Source: Dyella humicola (lineage in GTDB: Bacteria > Pseudomonadota > Gammaproteobacteria > Xanthomonadales > Rhodanobacteraceae). Taken from it: a DNA stretch of 64,000 nucleotides. This document shows, piece after piece, positions 17,347 to 25,881 of the stretch. Each line of letters opens with the position of its first letter. Position 1 is the first letter of the stretch. The position numbers were made by a program, and so were the translations under genes. The DNA lies in contig NZ_JAPDPC010000003.1 in the NCBI RefSeq assembly GCF_026283945.1, positions 248,001 through 312,000 on the forward strand, given 5' to 3'. Below the pieces are notes generated by a model that was given only the letters and a program-made list of their open reading frames with translations, was not told the DNA's origin and did no database searches.

Positions 17347-18470
17347 CAGTAGAGATAGGAAAGCCAGCTCATCACACGGAGAAAAAGGCGGCCCAGCGGA
17401 TTGAGTGGGTTGCCCTGGGTGGGAAACGCCATCACTTCGGCCTGCCCGCCGACGCGAATGTCGCGAGGCGGCACGGCATCTCCCGGTGTGAACTCCACCA
17501 CCACCGGAAAGCGCTGCGCCGGGCGCAGCCAGTCGCGACTGTTCTGTATGGTGGGCAGGCTGCCGGGCGGCGTGCCCTGGCCCACGCTGACGCCGTAGCC
17601 GATGCTGCGGATGCGGCCGTGGAACAGCTCTCCCGGGCGGGCGTCCAGTGCAATGGAAACCGGTGTGCCGGGCACGAGATGGCCCAGGTTGTTTTCGGTC
17701 ATGTCCGCGCTCACCCAGACATCGTGGATCGCGATCAAGGTCATCACCGGGTTGCCCGCCGCGGCGAACTGGCCGACCTCGGTGCGCAGATCGGTGATCA
17801 GTCCGCCCGTGCGCGCACGCACGCGGGTATTGGCGAGGTCCAACTGCGCCTTCTCCACCGCGGCGGCGGCGCTGCGCAACTGCGCGTTCTCCGCTTCGTT
17901 GCCGCCTTGCGTCTCCTTCGCGCGCTCCACCTCGGCACGCGCGCCGTTGACCTGGCTGACTGCCTGGTCGTGCGTGGCGCGCGCCACCTCCAGGCGACGC
18001 AGCGAAACGGTGCCCTGGTCCTCGCGATAAAGTCGTTCCAGGCGATCGCTGTCCTGGCGCGCCTTGATCTCGTTCGCGATGGCGGCACTCACGGCCGCCT
18101 GGGCCGAATCGATGCCGGCGGTGCTCGCGCCAATCTGTCGGCGTGTCGATTCAAGGTCGGCGCGCGCACGCACGAGGGCAATCCGATAGGGCTCCGCGTC
18201 CACTTCGAACAGGATGTCACCGGCCTTGACCTCCTGGTTGTTGTGCACGAACACCCCGGTCACACGCGCCGAAACCTCGGCAGCCACCGGGATCACGTAG
18301 GCCTGCACCCGCGCCTGCTGCGTATAAGGCGTGAAGCGGTCGGCCAACAGATACCATGCGAAGCTCACGCCGATCAGCACGAGCACCCAGCGCACGCCCT
18401 TGCTCGAAGGCTCGGCAGCTGGCGGCTGTGCTGGCGGCGCGGTGGGAGCGGGCGACGGCGTATCACTCAT
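17346..18470 (-). CDS. HlyD/EmrA-type periplasmic adaptor
   Basis: Membrane-fusion protein of 374 residues: Pro/Ala-rich cytoplasmic N-terminus, one TM helix (WVLVLIGVSFAWYLL), a lipoyl half-motif (VIPVAAEVSARVTGVFVHNNQEVKAGDILFEVD split around it), an alpha-helical hairpin rich in Ala/Arg/Gln, and the second lipoyl/beta-barrel half (VRARTGGLITDLRTEVGQFAAAGNPVM). The ATG at 18470 overlaps the outer-membrane factor stop. It bridges the DUF2955 permease and the NodT-type channel. Confidence 0.93.
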   Translation of the reverse strand: MSDTPSPAPTAPPAQPPAAEPSSKGVRWVLVLIGVSFAWYLLADRFTPYTQQARVQAYVIPVAAEVSARVTGVFVHNNQEVKAGDILFEVDAEPYRIALVRARADLESTRRQIGASTAGIDSAQAAVSAAIANEIKARQDSDRLERLYREDQGTVSLRRLEVARATHDQAVSQVNGARAEVERAKETQGGNEAENAQLRSAAAAVEKAQLDLANTRVRARTGGLITDLRTEVGQFAAAGNPVMTLIAIHDVWVSADMTENNLGHLVPGTPVSIALDARPGELFHGRIRSIGYGVSVGQGTPPGSLPTIQNSRDWLRPAQRFPVVVEFTPGDAVPPRDIRVGGQAEVMAFPTQGNPLNPLGRLFLRVMSWLSYLY

Positions 18471-20050
18471 CGCGGCGGGCCTCCGGTCGGCGGCGCGGCG
18501 GCGGGCGTATTCGTCTCGTCGATCAGGTGGCCCCAATGGGTGCGCTGTTGCATCTGCTCGCGGGTGGCGGGATCAACCAGCGGTTGCTCGGTGTGCCAGC
18601 CACCGCCGACGGCCTTGTAGAGCGCGATCAGGCTGCCGACCGCATTGCTGCGGTTGACGATGTAGGCATCCTGCTGGGCTGCCAGCGCGCGCTGCGCATC
18701 GAGCACGCGCTGGAAGTCCGAGTAGCCTTCGCGATAAATCGTGTTGGCCAGCGTCAGTGAGCGACCCGCCGCCTGCTCCGCATCGTGCAGGATGTCATCG
18801 CGCTGTAGCGCTGCCAGAAACGCGGTGGCGGCATCGTCGGCTTCGCGCGCCGCCTGGCGCACGGTGTCCTGGTAGGCCACCACCAGCTGCTGCAGGCGCG
18901 CATCCTGCACGCGCACGTTGTTGACGATGCGGCCATGGTCGAACACGTTCCAGGTGACGCTGGGGCCGACGGCAAGGGCAAGCTTGCTCGGTGATCCGGC
19001 CACCTCGCTGGCACTCAGCAGCGAGCTGGGCGTTCCCGACGATGAACTCGCGCTCCAGGCAAGCGTGCCCAATAGCGTCACCGTCGGGTAGAGGTCGGCC
19101 TTCGCCACGCCGATCAGCGCAGACTGCGAGGCCATGTGCAGCTCGGCGGCGCGCACATCGGGGCGACGCAGCAGCAGGTTCGCCGGCACATCCTGCAGCA
19201 AGGCGCGATCGACGATCGGGATCACTCCTTCCTTGCCCGGCTGTTGATCCAGCTCGGGCAGTGGACCGGGAGGGCGCCCGATCAGCGTGGACAATGCATG
19301 CTGCGCCAGCGTGATCTGGCTTTCGAAGCTGGGGATGCTGCTCAAGGTGCTGAGGTATTGGGTCTTGGCCTGCTGCAGATCCAGTTCATCGGTTTCGCCG
19401 CTTTTGAACAGCTTCTCGGTGATCTCGTAGCTGCGCTTCTGCAACGCGGCGTTCTCACGTGCGATGCGCAGGCGTGCCTCGGCCGTGCGCATGGTGTAGT
19501 AGGTATCGGCCACCTGGGCGTGCAGCAGCACCAGCACGGTTTCCCGGTTCGCCTGCGAGGCAAAGTACGCGGCATCCGCCGCCTCGATGGCGCGCCTGAA
19601 GCGGCCCCAGAAGTCCAGCTCCCAGCCGATGTCGAAGCCAAGGCCGTATTGCCACGAGCCACTCGAATTGCCCTCACTGCTCCCGGAACGCCGGCTCTTG
19701 GTGTAAAGCGCATCGCCGCCGATCTGCTGCACTTGCGGGTAACGTCCGCTCTGCGCAATGCCCAGCTGGGCGCGTGCCTCGAGCACACGCAGCCCGGCGA
19801 TCTTCAAGTCGGCGTTATGCGCATCGGCTTCCGCCATCAGGCGCTCGAGATTCTGGTCGGCGAACACTTGCCACCACTGGCCTGCATCCGGTTGCGCTTG
19901 CTGCGCGGTGGCCTGCTCGACGGCCGGGCTGCTCCAGTGTTCGGCCCATGCTTCGTGTTGTGGATGAAAGTCAGGGCCCACGGTCACGCAGCCACCGAGG
20001 CAGGCGGCGCAGGCCAGCCACAGTCGGATGGGACCAGTGCGGCGCGACAC
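18467..20050 (-). CDS. NodT-family outer-membrane efflux lipoprotein
   Basis: TolC-fold outer-membrane factor of 527 residues with lipobox ACLGGC (C21), then PDFHPQHEAWAEHW typical of the NodT/OprM family, two repeats of coiled-coil hairpins, PANLLLRRPDVRAAE and a second hairpin repeat with TNVFDHGRI-like sequence (TWNVFDHGRIVNN). It is the first gene of the tripartite efflux operon and lies 18 bp after the stop of the AI-2E-family gene, so all four could share one transcript. Confidence 0.94.
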   Translation of the reverse strand: MSRRTGPIRLWLACAACLGGCVTVGPDFHPQHEAWAEHWSSPAVEQATAQQAQPDAGQWWQVFADQNLERLMAEADAHNADLKIAGLRVLEARAQLGIAQSGRYPQVQQIGGDALYTKSRRSGSSEGNSSGSWQYGLGFDIGWELDFWGRFRRAIEAADAAYFASQANRETVLVLLHAQVADTYYTMRTAEARLRIARENAALQKRSYEITEKLFKSGETDELDLQQAKTQYLSTLSSIPSFESQITLAQHALSTLIGRPPGPLPELDQQPGKEGVIPIVDRALLQDVPANLLLRRPDVRAAELHMASQSALIGVAKADLYPTVTLLGTLAWSASSSSGTPSSLLSASEVAGSPSKLALAVGPSVTWNVFDHGRIVNNVRVQDARLQQLVVAYQDTVRQAAREADDAATAFLAALQRDDILHDAEQAAGRSLTLANTIYREGYSDFQRVLDAQRALAAQQDAYIVNRSNAVGSLIALYKAVGGGWHTEQPLVDPATREQMQQRTHWGHLIDETNTPAAAPPTGGPPR

Positions 20051-20068
20051 GGCAGGATTCCGGCAGCA

Positions 20069-21196
20069 TCAAGGCTGCTTCGGCTCGACCGGAGTTGCGG
20101 CCGGTACTGCCACCGGCACTTCGGGGTCGTGCTGGTCATCGACCCAACGCCAGAACAGTTGATAGCCGACGGCGAGCACTACCGGGCCGATAAACAGGCC
20201 GATCACGCCACCGGTCACCATGCCACCGAGTGCGCCAATCAGCACCACCGGCATCGGCACGTCGACGCCGCGCCCCAGCAGCAGGGGCTTGAGTACGTTG
20301 TCCGCCAGTCCCGCGACGAAGACATAGATGGCGAACACGATCCCGGCCACGCTGAAGCCTTCGGTGGCGAAGACGTAGATGATCACCGGGATGGTGATCA
20401 GCGTGGCGGGTAGCTGCATGATGCCGAGCAGCAGGATCGCCAGCGCGAGCAGGCCAGCGCCAGGGATGCCCTTCACCAGGAAGCCGACCCCGACCAGCAG
20501 CATCTGGATAAAGGCGATGCCGACGACGCCCTGGGCTACGGCGCGGATGGTGGCGGCACACAGTTCGGTGATCTTCGGGCCGGCCTCGGCGCCGAAGATG
20601 CGCGATGCAATGCGTACGGCGGCGTGCCTGGATTCCTCGCCGAAGGCCATGAAGATGCCCGAGATGATCAGCGCGAAGATGAAGACCAGCAGCCCCGTGC
20701 CGACGCCGGCGGCGGCCTCCAGCAAGGCAGCACCCGCGCCCTTGAGTTGCGGTGTCACCCTCTGGATCAGGCCTGTCAGGTCGGTGGACGCTTGCAGCCA
20801 GAACGCATAGACACGCCCACCCACCAGCGGCCAGCCAGCCACCGATTCGGCGGGTCGCGGAATACGGACGCCGCCGCTCTTGGCCATCTCCATGGCGCGG
20901 TCGACCGAGTCGACCAAGGCGACACCCAGCAGATACATAGGTATCGCGAGGATGACGAGTGCGAACAGCACGATCAGCGTCGCCGTCAAACCGTCCTTGT
21001 TGGACAGGCGCTTGCGTAGCCGCAAGTGGAGTGGGTAGAGCGTGACGGCAAGAATCAGGGACCACACCAGCAGACTGCCGAACGGATAGAAGATCCGAAA
21101 ACAGACTACGGCGAGGATGGCGATCAGGCCCGCCCGAATCAGCACATCGAGCATGCCCCGGGAAAGCGTCCTCTCGGAAATCGGTGTCGTCAGCAT
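20069..21196 (-). CDS. AI-2E-transporter family (PF01594) permease
   Basis: Membrane protein of 375 residues with eight predicted TM segments and the family hallmarks (ILAVVCFRIFYPFGSLLVWSLILAVTLYPLHL, KNGLTA-like KDGLTATL, FIQMLLVGVGFLVKGIPGAGLLALAILLLGIMQLPA). The ribosome-binding site AAGGAG lies 7 bp before the ATG. Members include TqsA, YdiK-type proteins and Na+/H+ antiporters, so a quorum-signal role should not be assumed. It precedes the efflux operon on the same strand. Confidence 0.88.
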   Translation of the reverse strand: MLTTPISERTLSRGMLDVLIRAGLIAILAVVCFRIFYPFGSLLVWSLILAVTLYPLHLRLRKRLSNKDGLTATLIVLFALVILAIPMYLLGVALVDSVDRAMEMAKSGGVRIPRPAESVAGWPLVGGRVYAFWLQASTDLTGLIQRVTPQLKGAGAALLEAAAGVGTGLLVFIFALIISGIFMAFGEESRHAAVRIASRIFGAEAGPKITELCAATIRAVAQGVVGIAFIQMLLVGVGFLVKGIPGAGLLALAILLLGIMQLPATLITIPVIIYVFATEGFSVAGIVFAIYVFVAGLADNVLKPLLLGRGVDVPMPVVLIGALGGMVTGGVIGLFIGPVVLAVGYQLFWRWVDDQHDPEVPVAVPAATPVEPKQP

Positions 21197-21364
21197 CGTT
21201 AATCTCCTTGCAAGTTGCAGCAGGGATATCCGAGCAGTTGGCCAGGCTTTCGAAGTGCTCGGGAGGCCGGCCCCCGCAGCACGGCGCTCCGATGGTCGGT
21301 TACTTGGCGTGTTTGCCGTGAGAAGGTCGGGATCGCCAGTGGCTTCGGATCGCCGCCAGCGTGC

Positions 21365-21391
21365 GGCGCGTAAGTAGATTTACTTAGCGCC
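21365..21391. promoter_or_regulatory. Inverted repeat upstream of outer-membrane protein gene
   Basis: Arms GGCGC-g-TAAGTA (21365-21376) and TACTTAGCGCC (21381-21391) pair over 11 bp with one bulged G and a 4-nt centre. It sits in a 351-bp gap (21197-21547) that holds no credible gene, about 155 bp before the outer-membrane protein start. A repressor site or an RNA hairpin are both possible. Confidence 0.4.
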
Positions 21392-21547
21392 ATGCGCAGG
21401 CGCCCACCATCCTTCAACAGACGGAGGCGTTAAAGTAAGGCTGCTCCCGAAGATGCGCCTGTCCGCTCACGTGGAACGTGCGCATGACCTGAAGCGTTAC
21501 TGCCACGCAACGCCTTTTGCTGCGCAAGTCGTCCGTTCGAGCCGACA

Positions 21548-22486
21548 ATGAGCCGATACCTGACATACCCGGCCATGCTGCTGGCCGGCGTCTTCGGATT
21601 CCTGCTTCATGCGGGCATGGCGTCTGCGCAGGAACTGGAGCCGCGAACCTATTCGGCGTCGCCGATCGGCACGAACTTCATCGACGTCGGCTATACCCGC
21701 CTGACCGGCGACGTGCTGACTGACCCGTCGCTGCCCATTACCAACGTCGAGGCGACGATCAACACCTATGCGCTCAGCTATGTGCGCAGCTTCGGGCTGG
21801 CCGGCCACTCCGCATCGCTGGCCGTCGGGCTGCCCTATGTCGACGGCAACCTGCGCGGCAGCGTGATCGACGCCCCGACCGAACTGCATCGCTCCGGCAT
21901 GGGCGACCTGAGGATGCGCTTCGGCTTCAATATCATTGGCAGTCCCGCCTTGACGCCGGAGGAGTTTGCACGCCGGACACCCACCGCCTCGCTTGGCGTG
22001 AGCCTGACCATAGCGGCGCCGACGGGCCAGTACTCGCCGGACCGACTCGTCAACATCAGCACCCATCGATGGGCGTTCAAGCCGGAGATCGGCATCTCCA
22101 AGCCGATGGGAAAGTGGTTCCTCGAGGCGTCTGCCGGCGTGTACTTCTTTACCACCAACCACGACTTCTACGGCGGCAACGCGCGCAGCCAGGACCCCCT
22201 GGCGACGGTGCAACTGCATGGCGGCTACACCTTCCATCCCGGGTTCTGGATCGCTGGCGACGTCGGCTACGTGGACGGCGGCGGCTCCAGCGTCAATGGC
22301 GTGTCCAAGGCGGACCGGCAGTCGAACGCGCGTTATGGCCTCACGCTCTCGGCGCCGCTCGGTCGTGGCTGGCAGGCCAAGCTTGCGTTGTCGAACGGAC
22401 TGGTGACGCGCATTGGCGGCGACTACAAGTCGATCACGTTTGCGGTGCAATACCGCTGGTTCGATCGCCGCAGTAACGGCATTTGA
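21548..22486 (+). CDS. Outer-membrane beta-barrel transporter (phenol-degradation MetA type, PF13557-like)
   Basis: Protein of 312 residues with a Sec signal ending GMASAQ, followed by alternating hydrophobic/aromatic strands and a C-terminal aromatic strand (ITFAVQYRWF). The pattern (YSASPIGTNFIDVGYTRLTGDVLTDPSLPITNVEATINTYAL, broken by turns; APTGQYSPDRLVNISTHRWAFKPEIGISKP) is that of the SphA/MetA-like transporter family. It is 62 bp upstream of the YeeE gene but separated by an operator-like palindrome, so it may belong to another unit. Substrate unknown. Confidence 0.82.
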   Translation: MSRYLTYPAMLLAGVFGFLLHAGMASAQELEPRTYSASPIGTNFIDVGYTRLTGDVLTDPSLPITNVEATINTYALSYVRSFGLAGHSASLAVGLPYVDGNLRGSVIDAPTELHRSGMGDLRMRFGFNIIGSPALTPEEFARRTPTASLGVSLTIAAPTGQYSPDRLVNISTHRWAFKPEIGISKPMGKWFLEASAGVYFFTTNHDFYGGNARSQDPLATVQLHGGYTFHPGFWIAGDVGYVDGGGSSVNGVSKADRQSNARYGLTLSAPLGRGWQAKLALSNGLVTRIGGDYKSITFAVQYRWFDRRSNGI

Positions 22487-22503
22487 TTTCCTGGTGGTTC
22501 GGT

Positions 22504-22529
22504 CATATATTAGAAATAGCGAATATATG
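22504..22529. promoter_or_regulatory. Putative BigR/SqrR-type operator
   Basis: Perfect 8-bp AT-rich inverted repeat, CATATATT (22504-22511) and AATATATG (22522-22529), centre-to-centre one helical turn plus, in a GC-rich genome and 20 bp before the YeeE start. ArsR-type sulfide sensors of the BigR group bind AT-rich palindromes over their operon promoter, and such a regulator is encoded four genes downstream. Confidence 0.68.
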
Positions 22530-22548
22530 AATATACGTGGGTGAGCCT

Positions 22549-22974
22549 ATGCATCCCTGGATTCTCTCGGCGCTTGGTGGCGTGTTGATCGGCTTGTCGG
22601 CGGTGATGCTGATGGTCACGCTCGGCCGTATCGCCGGCATCAGCGGTATCGCCAGCGGCTTGTTGACCGGGGCCAGTGATCGCGGCTGGCGCGTGGCTTT
22701 CGTGCTGGGGCTGGTCGCAGCGCCGCTATTGTTGCTGCTGTTGCGAGGCGATGCCGGTATCGGCGCGCCGCAAGTCGGCTGGCCTCTGATGGCCGTGGCG
22801 GGCTTGCTGGTCGGCTTCGGCACGCGCCTGGGCAGCGGTTGTACCAGCGGCCATGGCGTATGCGGCATGGCCCGGCTGTCGCCGCGCTCCTTGCTGGCGA
22901 CCCTCGTTTTCGTCCTGTCTGGCGTGGTCACGGTCTTCGTGATGCGTCACCTGCTGGGGAGTGGCGGCGCATGA
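22549..22974 (+). CDS. YeeE/YedE-family sulfur transporter, N-terminal half
   Basis: Membrane protein of 141 residues with four TM segments. The signature FGTRLGSGCTSGHGVCGMARLSPRS carries the conserved cysteines that relay thiosulfate through YeeE/TsuA channels. The ATG at 22549 has GGGTGAG upstream; the GTG at 22537 is a weaker alternative. Its stop overlaps the start of the next gene, and together the pair equals one full-length YeeE. First gene after the palindromic operator. Confidence 0.92.
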   Translation: MHPWILSALGGVLIGLSAVMLMVTLGRIAGISGIASGLLTGASDRGWRVAFVLGLVAAPLLLLLLRGDAGIGAPQVGWPLMAVAGLLVGFGTRLGSGCTSGHGVCGMARLSPRSLLATLVFVLSGVVTVFVMRHLLGSGGA

Positions 22975-23402
22975 AACTCGCGATGGCATGGCTGGCAGGA
23001 CTATTGTTCGGGCTCGGCCTGAGCCTGGGGGGCATGACACAACCCGCCGTGGTGCTGGGCTTCCTGGATCTGTTCGGCGCGTGGAATCCGCGCCTGCTCT
23101 TTGTGATGGGCGGTGCCGTGCTGACCACTGCCATCGGTTATCGATGGGTGCTGCGTCGTAACAAGCCGCTGCTGGAAGCCACCTTCAAACTGCCGACGGC
23201 GCGCCAGATCGACCGTCGCCTGGTCACCGGCGCGGCCTTGTTTGGCATCGGCTGGGGCCTGGCAGGCTATTGTCCGGGCCCTGCCTTGGCCTCGATCGGC
23301 GGTGGCGTCGCATCGATGTTGTTGCTGGTGGCGACCATGGCCCTGGGTTGGTGGCTGGCGGCGAAATGGCCGGCGCAAGCCCGCTCCACAGATACAAAAT
23401 GA
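22971..23402 (+). CDS. DUF6691 / YeeE-like C-terminal half protein
   Basis: Membrane protein of 143 residues, the obligate partner of the preceding gene (ATGA overlap at 22971-22974). Features: LGLSLGGMTQPAVVLGFLDLFGAWNPRLLFVMGGA in two helices and GIGWGLAGYCPGPALAS, whose Cys lines the predicted sulfur pathway. In many bacteria this pair travels with persulfide dioxygenase and a BigR repressor, as here. Confidence 0.92.
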   Translation: MKLAMAWLAGLLFGLGLSLGGMTQPAVVLGFLDLFGAWNPRLLFVMGGAVLTTAIGYRWVLRRNKPLLEATFKLPTARQIDRRLVTGAALFGIGWGLAGYCPGPALASIGGGVASMLLLVATMALGWWLAAKWPAQARSTDTK

Positions 23403-23412
23403 GATCGATAAC

Positions 23413-24279
23413 ATGAAGCGTCCCGAGGTGAAGGCTTTCTTTGACGAGCCGACCAACACGTTCAGCTATGTGACCTGGGATCCCGTCACGCGCGTGGCGG
23501 CCGTGATCGACAGCGTGCTCGATTACGACGCGGCATCGGGCCGAACGCGCCACGATTCGGCTGACGCGATCGTCGATTTCGTGAAGGCGCAGGACCTCAG
23601 CGTGGCATGGGTCATTGATACCCACGTACATGCTGACCACCTTTCGGCCTCGCCTTACGTGCAGTCCTGTCTCGGCGGCAGGCTGGGCATCGGTGAACAT
23701 GTCCGCACGGTGCAGGACACGTTTGGACGACTGTTCAACGCAGGGTCCGGGTTCCCGCGTGACGGCAGCCAGTTCGATCACCTGTTCAAGGACGGTGAAA
23801 CGTATCGGCTGGGCGATATCGAGGCGGTGGCGCTGCATACGCCGGGCCATACATCAGCCTGCATGACCCATGTGATCGGCGATGCGGCCTTTGTCGGCGA
23901 CACGCTGTTCATGCCCGACTTCGGCACCGCGCGCTGCGACTTCCCCGGTGGTGATGCACGCATGCTCTACCGCTCGATTCAACGCATCTTCGCCTTGCCG
24001 CACGAGACGCGCATCTTCCTTTGCCATGATTACAAGGCGCCGGGGCGCGATGCCTTTGTCCACGAGACGACCGTTGGTGACGAACGGCGCGCGAATATCC
24101 ATGTGCACGACGGTATCGGCGAGGATGACTTCGTCAGCATGCGTACTGCGCGCGACGCGACGCTGGCCGTGCCCAAGCTGCTGCTCCCGTCGGTGCAGGT
24201 GAATATGTGCGCCGGCAAGCTGCCGCCCGCCGAGGACAACGGCATCAGCTATCTGAAGATTCCGCTCAATGCGTTTTGA
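23413..24279 (+). CDS. blh: Persulfide-dioxygenase-like MBL hydrolase (Blh/ETHE1 type)
   Basis: Metallo-beta-lactamase-fold protein of 288 residues with DTHVHADHLSA (71-76 HVHADH), LHTPGHTSACMTH, VGDTLFMPDFGTARCDFPGGD and FLCHDY, the iron-site histidines and aspartate and the substrate-arginine motif of the ETHE1/Blh group. It lacks a rhodanese domain. It oxidises glutathione persulfide to sulfite. The ATG at 23413 follows a GAGAT sequence and lies 10 bp after the transporter gene. Confidence 0.92.
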   Translation: MKRPEVKAFFDEPTNTFSYVTWDPVTRVAAVIDSVLDYDAASGRTRHDSADAIVDFVKAQDLSVAWVIDTHVHADHLSASPYVQSCLGGRLGIGEHVRTVQDTFGRLFNAGSGFPRDGSQFDHLFKDGETYRLGDIEAVALHTPGHTSACMTHVIGDAAFVGDTLFMPDFGTARCDFPGGDARMLYRSIQRIFALPHETRIFLCHDYKAPGRDAFVHETTVGDERRANIHVHDGIGEDDFVSMRTARDATLAVPKLLLPSVQVNMCAGKLPPAEDNGISYLKIPLNAF

Positions 24280-24330
24280 CCTCACCAGCGCGCGCTTGCC
24301 GCCGGCCCATTGCATGGCAGGCCTTTGGTC

Positions 24331-24684
24331 ATGAGTCGCTCAAGCAAGTCGATGCCTGCGCCGGCGCGTCGCCGCAAGCCCGTGATGGGCATGGACGCGA
24401 TGGCGCGGCATGCCGACGAGGCCGTGGCCGTGCTGAAGGCGATGGGCAGCCAGCATCGCTTGATGCTGCTGTGCCAGCTGTTGGAGGGTGAGCGCTCGGT
24501 CAACCAACTGGCCGATGCGCTGGAGCTGGCGCAAAGCGTGGTGTCGCAGCATCTATCGCTGCTTCGACGCGATGGACTCGTGCTGGGCCGTCGTGAAGGG
24601 CAGTCCATCTACTACGACATCCGCGACGAGCGCGTACGGACCCTGATGGCGACCCTGTTCGAACTGTTTTGCGTAGATGATTGA
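24331..24684 (+). CDS. bigR: ArsR-family persulfide-sensing repressor (BigR/SqrR type)
   Basis: Winged-helix repressor of 117 residues (AMGSQHRLMLLCQLLEG, then SVNQLADALELAQSVVSQHLSLLRRDGLV). From the ATG at 24331 the two cysteines are C48 and C114, 66 apart, the same spacing as the redox pair of BigR and SqrR that forms a disulfide or tetrasulfide bridge with reactive sulfur. It closes the operon containing the sulfur transporter pair and persulfide dioxygenase, so it should sense the substrate that the operon clears. Confidence 0.9.
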   Translation: MSRSSKSMPAPARRRKPVMGMDAMARHADEAVAVLKAMGSQHRLMLLCQLLEGERSVNQLADALELAQSVVSQHLSLLRRDGLVLGRREGQSIYYDIRDERVRTLMATLFELFCVDD

Positions 24685-24708
24685 CGCCCATGAATGCGCT
24701 TGCCCCGG

Positions 24709-24733
24709 ACCCTCTCCCCAAGGGGGAGAGGGT
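24709..24733. repeat. REP-like terminator hairpin
   Basis: ACCCTCTCCCC (24709-24719) pairs perfectly with 24723-24733 over an AAG loop, between two convergent genes. A close relative sits at 56326-56346, so this is a dispersed palindrome that probably also ends transcription. Confidence 0.65.
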
Positions 24734-24750
24734 AGAGGGACGTGCAAGCG

Positions 24751-24957
24751 TCAGTGATGGCGCAACTTTTTCTCGAATTCCTTGACCTGCTTTTCGGCTT
24801 CGTCGCGCGCCATGCCATAGCGCTCTTGCAGCCGGCCCGATAGATATTCCGAGTTGCCTTCGGCCACTTTCAGGTCGTCGTCAGTGAGCTTGCCCCAGTG
24901 CTGCTTGATCTGGCCGCTGAGTTGCTTCCACTGGCCCTGAATGGTGTCTTGATTCAT
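24751..24957 (-). CDS. CsbD-family stress protein
   Basis: Small hydrophilic protein of 68 residues: [29 protein letters not shown] followed by [26 protein letters not shown], the complete CsbD pattern. The ATG at 24957 has GAGGT 6 bp upstream. Members are general-stress proteins of unknown biochemical role. Divergent from the HdeD-like gene, which is also stress related. Confidence 0.93.
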   Translation of the reverse strand: MNQDTIQGQWKQLSGQIKQHWGKLTDDDLKVAEGNSEYLSGRLQERYGMARDEAEKQVKEFEKKLRHH

Positions 24958-25247
24958 GACAATACCTCGTTGGGTTTCGTAGGGATGCAATGCGCATTGC
25001 GGGGCCGATTCGAACAGCGCCGAGGTTAAGGATGCGTGCCATTTCCGTAGCCTGGGGTCGGGGCGATTCATCGGCGTATGATCCCAACTGATACGACATT
25101 CGCATTACGTCGACATCGATGATGCGTGGATGAACAGGCGGAAGGGGGAACTGGGGTCCTGCGGGAGCGTGGCAACCCCAAAGCCGATGCTGTCTACTGC
25201 AGCGGGCCGACACCGGCTCGCCTCTCAACGTCACGGAGGGTCGCGAT

Positions 25248-25799
25248 ATGGCTTCAGTACTGCAGCAAGGGGTCGGCCGCGCGGGCTGGCTGTTGGTGAT
25301 CTACGGCATCATCTCGGTGCTGTTTGGACTCAGCACCCTGGTCTGGCCAGGCAAGACGGTCATCGCGTTGGCGTGGGCGTTCGGCATCATGGCCCTGGCC
25401 GAGGGCATTGCCAGCCTGTTTCAGTTGTTCAAGCGCAGTACGACGATTTCACGTGGCTGGGTCGCGCTATACGCGCTGGCTTCGATCGTGTTCGGCTTGC
25501 TTGCCATCGTGCATCCGCTCGCCGTGGTCAGTGTCTTGCTGTTGTTCCTGGCCGCCTGGCTGATCGTGGCCGGCATCTATCGCATCATCTTCGCCATCCG
25601 CGTGCGCAAGGAGATCAAGGGCGAATGGTTGATCGCCTTGAGCGGCGTGTTCGCGATCGTGCTTGGCTTCATGTTCATGGCGTATCCGGCGGCCGCCTTG
25701 CTGACGGTGGCGGTGTGGATTGGCGCTGCAGCGCTGGTCTACGGTGTCTTGCAGATCATGGCCGGATGGCGCATGCGTCGCTGGAAGTCGCCGATGTGA
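25248..25799 (+). CDS. HdeD-family membrane protein
   Basis: Inner-membrane protein of 183 residues with six TM segments arranged as three repeated hairpins (GWLLVIYGIISVLFGL, ALAWAFGIMALAEGI, WVALYALASIVFGLLAIV, VLLLFLAAWLIVAGIYRI, WLIALSGVFAIVLGFMFM, VAVWIGAAALVYGVLQI), the HdeD/DUF308 pattern. Named after the acid-resistance protein of E. coli; the actual function is unknown. An AACGTCACGGAGG sequence precedes the ATG, giving a strong ribosome-binding site. Confidence 0.92.
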   Translation: MASVLQQGVGRAGWLLVIYGIISVLFGLSTLVWPGKTVIALAWAFGIMALAEGIASLFQLFKRSTTISRGWVALYALASIVFGLLAIVHPLAVVSVLLLFLAAWLIVAGIYRIIFAIRVRKEIKGEWLIALSGVFAIVLGFMFMAYPAAALLTVAVWIGAAALVYGVLQIMAGWRMRRWKSPM

Positions 25800-25827
25800 G
25801 TGGGTCCCGCAGAACAGGGCGGGCATG

Positions 25828-25853
25828 AAAAAGGCGCCCTTGGGCGCCTTTTT
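25828..25853. terminator. Bidirectional rho-independent terminator
   Basis: AAAAAGGCGCCC (25828-25839) pairs perfectly with GGGCGCCTTTTT (25842-25853). The stem is flanked by A- and T-runs, so it works in both directions for the convergent HdeD-like and lipoprotein genes. Confidence 0.93.
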
Positions 25854-25881
25854 CTCATGCTTGGCAGTGGGCGTGGCAGCG

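Noticed and set aside
20069-21196. Assigning the AI-2E-family gene as a quorum-sensing transporter
   Set aside because: The family is functionally mixed and no lsr or luxS gene is in the window.
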